Origin: Rubrivirga litoralis
Lineage (GTDB): Bacteria > Bacteroidota > Rhodothermia > Rhodothermales > Rubricoccaceae
Length of the DNA: 64,000 nt
Direction: 5' to 3'
Assembly: GCF_031846415.1 (NCBI RefSeq)
Contig: NZ_JAVRHT010000001.1
Coordinates: 124,001 to 188,000, forward strand
Part shown: piece by piece, positions 27,223-35,924 of the stretch
Layout: each line of letters starts with the position of its first letter
How positions within the stretch are numbered: the first letter of the stretch is position 1
The notes under the pieces: model-generated
Database searches by the model: none
Told to the model about the DNA's origin: nothing
Seen by the model: only the letters and a program-made list of their open reading frames with translations
Translations under genes and position numbers: made by a program

Positions 27223-28482
27223 CTACGCCTCCACCTTCTTGAACACGATGCACGTGTTGTGGCCGCCGAACCCGAACGCGTTCGAGAGCGCCACGTCGAC
27301 GGTCCGCTCCTGGGGCTCGTTGAACGTGTAGTTCAGGTCGCACTCGGGGTCCGGCGTCTCGAAGTTGATGGTCGGCGGGATCCGGCCGCGCTCGATGGCG
27401 AGGATGGCGGCGATGGCTTCGACGGCGCCGGCGGCGCCCAGGAGGTGGCCCGTCATCGACTTCGTCGACGACAGGTTCATAGTGTAGGCGTGCTCGCCGA
27501 AGACGGCCTTGATCGCCTTCGTCTCGGCCGCGTCGCCGAGCGGCGTCGACGTGCCGTGCATGTTGAGGTAGTCGACGTCGTCCGGCCCGATGCCGGCCGT
27601 CTTCAGCGCCTGCTGCATGGCCAGCCGCGCGCCGAGCCCCTCGGGGTGGGGCGCCGAGATGTGGTAGGCGTCGGCGCTCATGCCCATGCCCACGACCTCG
27701 GCGTAGACGTGGGCGCCGCGGGCGCGGGCGTGCTCGTACTCCTCGAGGACGAGCGCGCCGGCCCCCTCGCCCATGACGAACCCGTCGCGCTCGGCGTCGA
27801 ACGGGCGGCTGGCCGCCTGGGGGTCGTCGTTCCGGGTCGAGAGCGCCTTCATGTTGCCGAACCCGCCCAGCCCGATCTCGGTGATCGAGGCGTCGGTGCC
27901 GCCGGCGATGATGGTGTCGGCGAGCCCGCTGCGGATGAGCATCGTGGCGTCGGCGATCGCGTTGTTCGACGTCGCGCACGCCGAGACCGTCGCGTAGTTC
28001 GGCCCGTGGAGCCCGTGGCGAATCGAGATGAGCCCGGGCGCCATGTCGATGATCATCATGGGCACGAAGAACGGGCTCAGCCGGCGCGGCCCGTGCTCGG
28101 CGTAGACCACCGTCTGGTCCTGGAACAGCTTCATGCCCCCGATCCCGGAGCCCATAACGACGCCCGTCTGCGCGCGCTCCTCCTCGGAGAACTCCGCGGG
28201 GTTCAGGCCGGCGTCGGCGAGCGCCTCGTCGGCGGCGACGATCGCGAACTGGGCGAACGGGTCGAGCCGGCGGGCCTCCTTGCGGTCGAGGAAGTCCTCG
28301 GGGTCGAAGTCCTTGATCTCGGCCGCGAACGTGGTCGGGTAGGCGGAGGCGTCGAAGTGCGTGATCGGCGCCGCCCCGCTCCGACCGGCCATCATCGCCT
28401 CCCAGAACGCGGGGACGGTGTTGCCGATGGGCGTGAGCGCGCCGAGGCCGGTCACGACGACGCGGCGGTCCTGCGTGGGCAT
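27223..28482 (-). CDS. fabF: 3-oxoacyl-[acyl-carrier-protein] synthase II
   Basis: 419 residues from the ATG 28482; an in-frame upstream ATG (28515) would add a non-conserved extension. Catalytic Cys in SACATSNN (~165), His in MHGTSTPLGD (~304) and His in GHLLGAAG (~341) form the Cys-His-His triad of KASII. Catalyses chain elongation in type II fatty acid synthesis using malonyl-ACP. Directly downstream of acpP, 105 nt away and probably co-transcribed. Confidence 0.97.
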   Translation of the reverse strand: MPTQDRRVVVTGLGALTPIGNTVPAFWEAMMAGRSGAAPITHFDASAYPTTFAAEIKDFDPEDFLDRKEARRLDPFAQFAIVAADEALADAGLNPAEFSEEERAQTGVVMGSGIGGMKLFQDQTVVYAEHGPRRLSPFFVPMMIIDMAPGLISIRHGLHGPNYATVSACATSNNAIADATMLIRSGLADTIIAGGTDASITEIGLGGFGNMKALSTRNDDPQAASRPFDAERDGFVMGEGAGALVLEEYEHARARGAHVYAEVVGMGMSADAYHISAPHPEGLGARLAMQQALKTAGIGPDDVDYLNMHGTSTPLGDAAETKAIKAVFGEHAYTMNLSSTKSMTGHLLGAAGAVEAIAAILAIERGRIPPTINFETPDPECDLNYTFNEPQERTVDVALSNAFGFGGHNTCIVFKKVEA

Positions 28483-28587
28483 GCGGTCGGGGGGCGGGGC
28501 GGGGTGGCCGGTCACGAACGCGGCCCGACGGTGCCGCCCCGCTCGGGGGCGCCCATCGGGCCGGGGCGGGGCGGCGGCCGGGGGGCC

Positions 28588-28833
28588 TTAGGCGGCCTTG
28601 TTTGTCTCGACGTAGTCGACGGCGTCGCCGACGGTCGCGATCTGCTCGGCGTCCTCGTCGGGGATCGTCATGTCGAACTCCTTCTCGAACTCCATGATGA
28701 GCTCGACGGTGTCGAGCGAGTCGGCGCCGAGGTCGTTCGTGAACGAGGCGTCGCGGGAGACGTCGCCTTCGTCGACGCCGAGCTTCTCGACGATGATCGC
28801 CTTGATGCGCTGTTCCGTTGTCTCGTCGGCCAT
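28588..28833 (-). CDS. acpP: Acyl carrier protein
   Basis: 81 residues. The phosphopantetheine attachment Ser is in LGADSLDTVEL. Acidic throughout, as expected. Cytosolic carrier for fatty acid synthesis, followed by fabF in the usual order. Confidence 0.98.
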   Translation of the reverse strand: MADETTEQRIKAIIVEKLGVDEGDVSRDASFTNDLGADSLDTVELIMEFEKEFDMTIPDEDAEQIATVGDAVDYVETNKAA

Positions 28834-28905
28834 GTGGGGGCGGGGTGGGTGAGGGGGCGCCCAGAGGGGCAGGCTTGTGGCCCGGCGGGCGTGCCGGGGC
28901 GGCCG

Positions 28906-28913
28906 CTAAGCTA
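28906..28913 (-). promoter_or_regulatory. -10/-7 element TAGCTTAG for acpP-fabF
   Basis: TAGCTTAG on minus, 72 nt upstream of the acpP ATG, similar to the yebC and PnuC elements. Confidence 0.4.
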
Positions 28914-29008
28914 CGGCCGATGGGGGTGGCCCGCCACGGCACGCGCCGCCCCGCCCGCACCCTGGGGCGGCGCGGGCGGGGCCGGCGCGGGCGGGGCGGC
29001 CGCGTCTC

Positions 29009-29016
29009 TATCTTGG
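29009..29016 (+). promoter_or_regulatory. -10/-7 element TATCTTGG for metK
   Basis: TATCTTGG lies 35 nt upstream of the metK ATG and just downstream of GGGCGGGGCGG. It is about 95 bp from the oppositely directed acpP element, giving a compact divergent promoter region. Confidence 0.45.
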
Positions 29017-29051
29017 GCGCTCCCCGCTGGCCTCCCCCCACCCCGCCCCGC

Positions 29052-30254
29052 ATGGCGCCGCTGTTCACCTCCGAGTCCGTCTCCGAAGGGCACCCCGACA
29101 AGGTCGCCGACCAGGTCTCCGACGCGCTCCTCGACGCGTTCCTCGCCGGCGACGTCGCCAGCCGGTGCGCCATCGAGACGCTGTGCACGACGGGCCTCGT
29201 GGTCGTCTCGGGCGAGGTCACGAGCGACACCTACGTCGACGTCCAGGAGGTCGTCCGCCGGACGATCGAGGAGATCGGCTACACCGACCCCGCGTTGCAG
29301 TTCGACGCCCGCTCGTGCGGCGTCCTGGTCACCATCCACGACCAGTCGCCCGACATCGCGCAGGGCGTCGACGAGGGGGCCGGGCTGGACAAGGACCAGG
29401 GCGCCGGCGACCAGGGCATGATGTTCGGCTACGCCACGCGCGAGGACGAGGCCACGCTCATGCCGCTCGCGCTCGTGCTCTCGCACCGGCTCGTCCGCCG
29501 GCTCGCCGAGATCCGCAAGGCGACCGACGGCCCCGACGCCGACGTCATGCCGTACCTCCGGCCCGACGCCAAAAGCCAGGTGACGGTCGAGTACGAGGAC
29601 GACGGCCGGACCGTGAAGCGCGTCCACACGGTCGTGATCTCGACGCAGCACGCCGACACGCCGCTCGCCCAGATCGAGGCCGATGTCCGCGAGCACGTCC
29701 TGCCCGCCGTGCTCCCCGAGGCTCTCGTCGACGACGGCCTCGTCCTCCACGTCAACCCGACGGGCACGTTCATCATCGGCGGACCGCACGGCGACACCGG
29801 GCTGACCGGCCGCAAGATCATCGTCGACACCTACGGCGGGAAGGGCGCCCACGGGGGCGGGGCATTCTCCGGCAAGGACCCCTCGAAGGTCGACCGGAGC
29901 GCGGCCTACGCCGCCCGCCACGTCGCCAAGAATCTCGTCGCCGCCGGCCTCGCCGACGAGGCCCTCGTCCAGGTCGCCTACGCCATCGGCCTCGCCGACC
30001 CGGTGTCGATCCGCGTCGAGACCAACGGGACCGCCCGCGACGGGATCACTGACGCGCGCCTGGCCGAGATCGTGACCGAGACGGTCGACCTCCGCCCGCG
30101 CGCCATCATCGACCGGCTGGGGCTCTTGGCCGCCAACGGCGAGCGCCCGCGCTACCGCGACACGGCGGCCTACGGCCACTTTGGCCGCGACGCGTTCCCG
30201 TGGGAGCGCCTGGACCTCGTAGGCGCGTTCCAGGAGGCGGCGCAGGCCGCCTAG
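29052..30254 (+). CDS. metK: S-adenosylmethionine synthetase
   Basis: 400 residues. GHPDKVADQ (~13-21) binds ATP, and GAGDQGMMFGYA and GGGAFSGKDPSKVDRSAAY are the family signatures for the active-site loop and P-loop-like motif. Makes SAM from methionine and ATP in the cytosol. ATG follows CACCCCGCCCC; no purine-rich ribosome-binding site is visible, as is common in this lineage. Confidence 0.98.
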   Translation: MAPLFTSESVSEGHPDKVADQVSDALLDAFLAGDVASRCAIETLCTTGLVVVSGEVTSDTYVDVQEVVRRTIEEIGYTDPALQFDARSCGVLVTIHDQSPDIAQGVDEGAGLDKDQGAGDQGMMFGYATREDEATLMPLALVLSHRLVRRLAEIRKATDGPDADVMPYLRPDAKSQVTVEYEDDGRTVKRVHTVVISTQHADTPLAQIEADVREHVLPAVLPEALVDDGLVLHVNPTGTFIIGGPHGDTGLTGRKIIVDTYGGKGAHGGGAFSGKDPSKVDRSAAYAARHVAKNLVAAGLADEALVQVAYAIGLADPVSIRVETNGTARDGITDARLAEIVTETVDLRPRAIIDRLGLLAANGERPRYRDTAAYGHFGRDAFPWERLDLVGAFQEAAQAA

Positions 30255-30281
30255 CCGCCCCGCCCGAGCGGGGCGGGGCGG
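30255..30281 (+). terminator. GC hairpin directly after metK
   Basis: CCGCCCCGCCC starts at the base after the TAG and pairs with GGGCGGGGCGG around a five-nt loop. A second perfect pair (CCACCCCGCCC/GGGCGGGGCGG) lies at 30325-30350 in the metK-ahcY space. No T-run follows either. Confidence 0.5.
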
Positions 30282-30419
30282 GGCGGGGCGGAAGATGTTG
30301 CGGCCACGGCGCGTCTGCTATCAACCACCCCGCCCACGCGGGCGGGGCGGTGAGCGGCCGGGCGGGGCGGCGTGCGCAAACTGTTTCGAGACTTAAAACG
30401 GCCGCGTGCCGGACCGCCG

Positions 30420-30427
30420 TAGCTTTC
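30420..30427 (+). promoter_or_regulatory. -10/-7 element TAGCTTTC for ahcY
   Basis: TAGCTTTCG lies 49 nt upstream of the ahcY ATG. The AT-richer stretch ACTTAAAAC about 30 nt upstream marks the same promoter region. No SAM or SAH riboswitch consensus is recognisable in the metK-ahcY gap. Confidence 0.4.
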
Positions 30428-30476
30428 GCTCCCGACTGAAACCCCGCCGGCGCGGCCGGCCCAGCCTCTCCGACTG

Positions 30477-31772
30477 ATGGACCACAAAGAAGGACGTTAC
30501 AAAGTCAAGGACCTCAGCCTCGCCGAGGCCGGCCGCAAGCGGATCGAGTGGGCCGAGAGCCGGATGCCGGTCCTCATGCGGCTCCGCGACGAGTACAGCC
30601 AGTCGAAGCCGTTCGACGGCTACAAGATCACCGGCTGCCTCCACGTGACCAAGGAGACGGCGGTCCTTATCGAGACTCTCAAGGCGTGCGGGGCCGAGGT
30701 CGCGTGGTCCGGGTGCAACCCGCTCTCGACCAACGACGAGGTCTCGGCCGCGCTCGCGCTCGGCCCGAACGGCGACGGCGACGGCGTCGAGATCTACGCC
30801 TGGTACGGCCAGGACACCGAGGCCTTCTACTGGTGCATCGACCGGACGATCGATAAGACGCCGCACACGACGCTCGACGACGGGGCCGACCTCATCTTCC
30901 GCGTCCACAGCGCCCACCCGGACAAGCTCGACGACATCGTCGGCGGGTCGGAGGAGACCACGACGGGCGTCCACCGCCTCCGCGCGATGGCCGACGACGG
31001 CAAGCTGGGCTACCCGGTCTACGCCGTCAACGACGCCGAGACCAAGTGGGACTTCGACAACGTCTACGGGACCGGCCAGTCGACGCTCGACGGCATCCTG
31101 CGCGCCTCGTCGGTCCTCATCGCCGGCAAGAACTTCGTCGTCGCCGGCTACGGCCACTGCGGCCGTGGCGTGGCCATGCGCGCCAAGGGCATGGGCGCCA
31201 ACGTCATCGTCACCGAGGTCAAGCCGACGGCGGCCCTCAAGGCCACGCTCGACGGCATGCGCGTGATGACGATGGAGGAGGCCGCCAAGGTGGGCGACAT
31301 CTTCGTGACCGCGACGGGCATGAAGGACATCATCCGCGGCGAGCACTTCGTCTCGATGAAGGAGGGCGCGATCGTGTGCAACACGGGCCACTACGACGTC
31401 GAACTCAACCTGAAGGAGCTCGCCGAGGCGTCGCAGGACACGCGCGTGATTCGCGAGGATAACCGCGAGTACACGCTCGACAACGGCAAAAAGGTCTACG
31501 TCCTGGCCGACGGCCGCCTCGTGAACCTGGCCGCCGCCGAGGGCCACCCGTCCGAAGTCATGGACATGAGCTTCGCCAACCAGTTCCAGGCCCACCTCGC
31601 CCTTATCCGCGCCCACGAGGCCGGCGAGGACATGGAGAACACGGTCCTCGACCTCCCCGAGGAGCTCGACCAGCAGATCGCCCGTGTGAAGCTGGAGACG
31701 ATGGGGATGCAGATCGACGAGCTGACCGACGAGCAGGTCACTTACGCGACCGACTACTCGGCCGGCACCTGA
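30477..31772 (+). CDS. ahcY: Adenosylhomocysteinase
   Basis: 431 residues. CLHVTKETAVLIETL and the AWSGCNPLSTNDE stretch are the conserved substrate region (in most homologues the latter reads W.SCNIFSTQD). The NAD site is FVVAGYGHCGRGVA (~221-234), and CNTGHYDVELN and VLADGRLVNLAAAEGHPSEVMDMSF complete the signature. Hydrolyses S-adenosylhomocysteine, removing the product inhibitor of SAM-dependent methylases. Placed after metK, so two methyl-cycle steps are adjacent although each has its own promoter. Confidence 0.98.
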   Translation: MDHKEGRYKVKDLSLAEAGRKRIEWAESRMPVLMRLRDEYSQSKPFDGYKITGCLHVTKETAVLIETLKACGAEVAWSGCNPLSTNDEVSAALALGPNGDGDGVEIYAWYGQDTEAFYWCIDRTIDKTPHTTLDDGADLIFRVHSAHPDKLDDIVGGSEETTTGVHRLRAMADDGKLGYPVYAVNDAETKWDFDNVYGTGQSTLDGILRASSVLIAGKNFVVAGYGHCGRGVAMRAKGMGANVIVTEVKPTAALKATLDGMRVMTMEEAAKVGDIFVTATGMKDIIRGEHFVSMKEGAIVCNTGHYDVELNLKELAEASQDTRVIREDNREYTLDNGKKVYVLADGRLVNLAAAEGHPSEVMDMSFANQFQAHLALIRAHEAGEDMENTVLDLPEELDQQIARVKLETMGMQIDELTDEQVTYATDYSAGT

Positions 31773-31773
31773 G

Positions 31774-31818
31774 CCACCCCGCCCCGCCCGCGGCGCACGA
31801 CGCGCGGGGGCGGGGCGG
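31774..31818 (+). terminator. GC hairpin after ahcY
   Basis: CCACCCCGCC...CGCG pairs with CGCGGGGGCGGGGCGG around a ~10-nt loop, starting one base after the ahcY TGA. Confidence 0.5.
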
Positions 31819-31930
31819 ACCCGACTGGGATGGCCGCCGCCACGGCCGCCCAGAAAGCGCGCCCACTCCGTTTCTCGCGGGGTGGGCGCGCGCCTGTTTG
31901 GCCACCCCGCCCCGGGGCGGGCGGGGAGGC

Positions 31931-32383
31931 CTACGCCTCGCCGGCCTCACGGAGGGTTGCCAACCGTAAGGCGGTCGACAAGTGGAGCCCGCGGTCATCG
32001 ACGAGCGCGTCGAACAAAGGGCGCACGTGCGGGACGAGGTTGGCGCCTTTGGCGGCGAGAAGCACGCCGGCCGTTCCCGTGACACGCAGGTTTAACGAGG
32101 TGGCAACGCGCCGCCCCTTCCGCTCGTCGATGAGCAACCGCGCATTGGGAAGGCTCTCCGCTAGCGCGATCGCCTCGGCCTCTCCACGGTCGAGCGTTTC
32201 GAGGAGGGCTGTGACGCGAGACGGATCCGGCACCGGGCGTTCGCGGAGCCATGGCGGTCGCCGCCCGAATTCAGAGACGACGGTCGGCGGGGCGACAACG
32301 TCGAAGAGAGCAGGCAGCAGGTAGAGGTGACCGACGCGGTCCAAAGCGATCAGCGGAGTCGTATCCGTGACAACGAGGTCCAT
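31931..32383 (-). CDS. DUF3368 PIN-domain toxin
   Basis: 150 residues. PIN fold signatures: VVTDTTPLIALDRVG (first acidic residue Asp7), LDRGEAEAIALA (~90, Glu pair) and LLIDERKGRRVA (Asp in the core). These acidic residues bind the metals for RNA cleavage in VapC-type toxins. ATG overlaps the stop of the upstream antitoxin by one base (TGATG), the usual type II TA layout. Confidence 0.85.
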   Translation of the reverse strand: MDLVVTDTTPLIALDRVGHLYLLPALFDVVAPPTVVSEFGRRPPWLRERPVPDPSRVTALLETLDRGEAEAIALAESLPNARLLIDERKGRRVATSLNLRVTGTAGVLLAAKGANLVPHVRPLFDALVDDRGLHLSTALRLATLREAGEA

Positions 32384-32625
32384 CAATGGCCGCGGGCGCG
32401 GGAGAACTCCCGAGCGAACGCGAAGTCCTCCTCCAGCATCTCCTCCGTGTAGGTCGTGAGCGGGACGCCCCGGTCCATGAGCGCGTCGGCAAAGGCCCGG
32501 TAGCTCAGGCCGGCGATCTCCGCGCCCTGCCCCACGGACACCTCCCCCTCCTGGAACAGCGCGACCGCGAGCAGGAGGCGCGCTTTGGCTTCGTCGACGG
32601 ACGGGGGCAGGTCGATGCTCGGCAT
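32383..32625 (-). CDS. UPF0175 family antitoxin
   Basis: 80 residues, one base overlap with the PIN gene. The sequence has the UPF0175 pattern: LPPSVDEAKARLLLAVALFQEG, then the HTH-like SVGQGAEIAGLSYRAFADAL and GVPLTTYTEEMLEEDF near the end. Predicted to bind the PIN protein and the promoter. The preceding DNA contains a perfect GC hairpin (32675-32700) but no clear promoter. Confidence 0.85.
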   Translation of the reverse strand: MPSIDLPPSVDEAKARLLLAVALFQEGEVSVGQGAEIAGLSYRAFADALMDRGVPLTTYTEEMLEEDFAFAREFSRARGH

Positions 32626-32751
32626 GGCGGGCGGGGCGGGATTGGAGAGAACGTACGGCCCCCACCCCGCCGTGCCGCCCCGCCCGCGTGGGCGGGGCGG
32701 CGAGAGCGCGGCCGTCCTCGTCAACGCCCGTCGGCTGCCGCCCCGCCCGCG

Positions 32752-32850
32752 CTCTAGAGCGACGTACAGGGGACTCGGTACGGAGTACGCGCGCGGAGGT
32801 GGGATCGGGCCGTACCTCATACTCAGAACTCCGCACCTAACCCGAAAGGG
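32752..32850. repeat. Dispersed inverted repeat with GGTAC arms, second full copy (inverted)
   Basis: In the 406-bp space 32626-33031. The reverse complement aligns with the 16803-16905 copy: CCCTTTCGGGTT stem, a GTACGGCCCGATC block and CGCGCGTACTCCGTACC. No gene is seen in this space. Confidence 0.7.
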
Positions 32851-32960
32851 TTCCGAGCCTGAGCCTTTGCAGCCTCCGCTCCGACACGGCGGGAGCGGGG
32901 CGGCCTGACCGGCTCCCGGGAGACGACGGCGCTCGGGCGGGGCGGAAACGGGTGGGCGAG

Positions 32961-32989
32961 TTGACGGGAAGCGCTTTCGTTGGTATTTG
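32961..32989 (+). promoter_or_regulatory. Sigma-70-like promoter TTGACG-N17-TATTTG
   Basis: TTGACG and TATTTG are separated by 17 bp, 42 nt upstream of the TonB-receptor ATG. One of the few AT-containing stretches in the window. Confidence 0.5.
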
Positions 32990-33031
32990 ATGAAGGCCGT
33001 AACCCGTTCGGAATCATCCACCACCCCGCCC

Positions 33032-35788
33032 ATGATCCGTCGCTACGCCGCCTACGGCGCCCTCCTCGCACTCGCCGCCGCGTCCGCCCCGCCCGTCGTC
33101 GCGCAGAACGTCTCGGGCGTGGTGAGCACGGTCGACTTCGGCCCCGTCCCCGGCGCCAACGTCGTCGTCGACGGCACGTTCACCGGGCGGGCCACCGACG
33201 CCGACGGCCGGTTCGCGCTCGACGTCGACTTTAGCGAGGGCGCGCGCGTCCTCCGCGTCTCGTACACCGGCTACGAGACCCAGCGCGTGACGGTCGACGG
33301 GCCGACCGACGGCCTCCAGGTGACGCTCCAGCCCCAGGTGCTCTCCGGCGGCGACGTCGTCGTCTCGGCCTCGCGCCAGGAGGAGACCATCCTCGAGGCG
33401 CCGGTCACGATCGAGCGGGTCGGGGCGGCCGCGCTCGCTCGGATGCCCTCGACCGAGATCATCACGAGCATGGACCGGCTCAAGGGCGTCGACGTGAGCC
33501 GGTCGTCCATGCTCATCTCGTCGATCTCGACGCGCGGGTTCAACAGCGCCAAGGCCGAGCGCGTCATCCAGCTCGTCGACGGCGTCGACTTTCTGGACCC
33601 CGTGCTCTCGCTCTACGCCGGCAACCTGACCGGCGTGCCGGAGATCGACATCGAGGGCGTCGAGATCGTCTACGGCGCCAACTCCGCGCTCTACGGCGCG
33701 AACGCGTTCAACGGCGTCGTCCAGTTCCAGACGCTCAGCCCGTTCCTCCACACCGGGCCGTCGGCCCAGGTCCGCACCGGCGGCCGCGGGATGGTCGAGT
33801 TCCAGGGCCGGTTCGCCCAGAAGGTCAGCGACCGCTTCGCGTACAAGCTGGTCGGGTCGTTCTTCGAGGCCGACGACTTTGTCGCGACCAACTTCTCGAC
33901 GCTCACCACGATCGCCGACAACTTCGAGCCCGACGGCTCGGTGCGCTCCCCGCTCGACCCCCGCGGCGCCGACGTCGTCAACCGCTACGGCGAGGCCGTC
34001 GCGCTCACGCCCGCCACGGTCATCAACGCCGCGGGCACGACGCTCGGGCAGCTGGGGCTGGAGGGCGCCGTGTTCACGCCGGGCTTTACCGAGAGCGACC
34101 TCGTGCTGACCGACTACCGTGCGCGCTCGCTCCGGTTCGCCGCGACGGCCTCCTACCTCGTCACCGACGCCGTCAAGGCCACGCTCGCGCTCCGCACCGG
34201 CAGCGGCAACGGGATCTACCAGAGCTCGAACCGCTACGCATTCGACGGCATCGGCGGCTCGACCGCCGCGCTCACGGCCGAGGGCGAGGCGTGGACGGCG
34301 CGGGCCTACGTGATCGACTCGGAGCAGGGCGACACGTACGACCTGGGCTTCCTGGGCTCGTTCATGAACCTCCAGCCCTACGTCCGCCCCGACGGCACAG
34401 CGGACCCGGCCGGGCGCAACTACGCGACGGCCTACGCGCAGACCTACGCCGGCGCCTTTGCCCAGGCGCGCCTGACAGGCGCCTCGGTCGAGGACGCCTA
34501 CGTCGCCGCGGCCGCCGCGACGGCGGGGATCTACCCGACGATCGGGGACGCGCGCTTCGAGACCATCCGCGACGCCACGCTCGCCTCGACGACGCCCGGC
34601 CAGAGCCCCCGCTTCGAGAGCGACGGTCAGATCTACCACACCGACGCCCAGTACCGCTTCGCCCTGCCCGGCGAGCTGGACGCGGCCGTCGGCGGGAGCG
34701 TGCGCCTGACGCGGCTGCGCTCGAACGGGACGCTCTACGCCGACGGCCCCAACTCGCCGCTCTCGGACCCGGCCGCCGGCGTCCGCGACGTCCGAGACGG
34801 GATCGCCAACGACGAGTACGGCGGCTACCTCCAGCTCCAGCGGGCCTTTCTCGACGACGCGCTCAAGCTCTCGGCGGTCGGCCGCGTCGACGGGTTCCGC
34901 AACTTCGACGCCCGGTTCTCGCCCCGCGTCTCGGGCGTGTACTCGTTCGGCGTCGAGCGCCGGCACAACGTCCGGGCGAGCTTTTCGCAGGCGTTCCGGC
35001 AGCCGGCCCAGCTCGACCAGTTCATCTACCTCGATGTCGGGCGGCTGCTGCTCGTCGGCAACACGGCGGCCGGGTTCGAGACGGCCTCGCTCAACCCGAC
35101 CGAGTTCGGGCAGCCGACCGGCACCATCGACCCGCTCCGGCTCGAGCGGATGACCTCGTTCGAGGTGGGCTACAAGGGGATCCTCGGCGGCAAGCTGTTC
35201 GCCGACGTCAGCTACTACCGGAGCGTCTACGACGACTTTATCGGGACCCGCCGGTTCCTCGGCCGCGAGTCCGGCGGCGCCCCCGACGCCCGCGAGTTCG
35301 CCGCCCCGCCCGCCCCGAGCGACGCGGGATTCGCCAACCGGACGCGGGCGATCCAAACGTGGCTCAACGCCGACCAGTCCGTGACATCGCAAGGCGTCCA
35401 ACTCGGGCTCGAGTACGCGTTCGACACCGCGCTCGTGCTCGCCGGCAACTACGCCTGGGCCGACATCGAGGAGGTCGACGACCTCATCCTCGGGTTCAAC
35501 ACGCCCGAGCACAAGTTCAACGTCGGCGCCAGCGGGCAGATCACCGAGGCGCTGGGCTACGGCGCCAACCTCCGCTGGGTCGACGACTACCTGTTCGAGA
35601 TGCCGTTCGCCGAGGGCGTCATCGAGAGCCACGTCACGCTCGACGCGCAGGCCTCGTACGGGCTCCCGTCGTTCGGCGTGACGGTCCTGGCCGGCGGCAC
35701 GAACCTGACGGGCAGCCAGAACCTGACGGCCTACGGCGCGGCCGTCAACGAGCGGATCCTGTACGTCGGGCTCCGCTACACGCCCTGA
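33032..35788 (+). CDS. TonB-dependent receptor, probable nicotinamide riboside/NAD-precursor uptake
   Basis: 918 residues from the ATG 33032, chosen because it begins a proper signal peptide (MIRRYAAYGALLALAAASAP); an earlier in-frame ATG exists at 32987. CarboxypepD_reg-like domain ~25-105, TonB box GGDVVVSASRQEE (~103), plug with ISTRGFNSAKAERVIQLVDGVD, then a long barrel ending ERILYVGLRYTP. Followed by pnuC and a NadR-type kinase, so the cargo is probably nicotinamide riboside or a related precursor (inference from context). Confidence 0.85.
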   Translation: MIRRYAAYGALLALAAASAPPVVAQNVSGVVSTVDFGPVPGANVVVDGTFTGRATDADGRFALDVDFSEGARVLRVSYTGYETQRVTVDGPTDGLQVTLQPQVLSGGDVVVSASRQEETILEAPVTIERVGAAALARMPSTEIITSMDRLKGVDVSRSSMLISSISTRGFNSAKAERVIQLVDGVDFLDPVLSLYAGNLTGVPEIDIEGVEIVYGANSALYGANAFNGVVQFQTLSPFLHTGPSAQVRTGGRGMVEFQGRFAQKVSDRFAYKLVGSFFEADDFVATNFSTLTTIADNFEPDGSVRSPLDPRGADVVNRYGEAVALTPATVINAAGTTLGQLGLEGAVFTPGFTESDLVLTDYRARSLRFAATASYLVTDAVKATLALRTGSGNGIYQSSNRYAFDGIGGSTAALTAEGEAWTARAYVIDSEQGDTYDLGFLGSFMNLQPYVRPDGTADPAGRNYATAYAQTYAGAFAQARLTGASVEDAYVAAAAATAGIYPTIGDARFETIRDATLASTTPGQSPRFESDGQIYHTDAQYRFALPGELDAAVGGSVRLTRLRSNGTLYADGPNSPLSDPAAGVRDVRDGIANDEYGGYLQLQRAFLDDALKLSAVGRVDGFRNFDARFSPRVSGVYSFGVERRHNVRASFSQAFRQPAQLDQFIYLDVGRLLLVGNTAAGFETASLNPTEFGQPTGTIDPLRLERMTSFEVGYKGILGGKLFADVSYYRSVYDDFIGTRRFLGRESGGAPDAREFAAPPAPSDAGFANRTRAIQTWLNADQSVTSQGVQLGLEYAFDTALVLAGNYAWADIEEVDDLILGFNTPEHKFNVGASGQITEALGYGANLRWVDDYLFEMPFAEGVIESHVTLDAQASYGLPSFGVTVLAGGTNLTGSQNLTAYGAAVNERILYVGLRYTP

Positions 35789-35878
35789 GCCGCCCCGCCC
35801 TGGGCCGCCCCGCCCTGGGCCGCCCCGCCCTGGGCCGCCCCGCCCTGGGCCGCCCCGCCCTGGGCCGCCCCGCCCGCT
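35789..35878. repeat. 15-bp tandem repeat after the TonB receptor
   Basis: GCCGCCCCGCCCTGG is repeated five times perfectly plus a truncated sixth, starting right after the TGA. The unit contains the window-wide CCGCCCCGCCC motif. Likely to vary in copy number. Confidence 0.9.
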
Positions 35879-35912
35879 GAGCGTTGCCCGCCCGGACCGT
35901 CGGGCGGGGCGG

Positions 35913-35920
35913 TAGCTTGG
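35913..35920 (+). promoter_or_regulatory. -10/-7 element TAGCTTGG of pnuC, leaderless arrangement
   Basis: TAGCTTGG ends four nt before the pnuC ATG and is immediately preceded by GGGCGGGGCGG. A transcript starting at the usual distance would begin at or just inside the ATG, so translation should be leaderless. Confidence 0.45.
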
Positions 35921-35924
35921 GGGC

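Noticed and set aside
30255..30476. SAM or SAH riboswitch between metK and ahcY
   Set aside because: No conserved aptamer core is recognisable; only GC hairpins and a promoter are seen.
35789..35878. Short CRISPR-like array
   Set aside because: The units are contiguous 15-mers without spacers; this is a tandem repeat. No cas genes are present.
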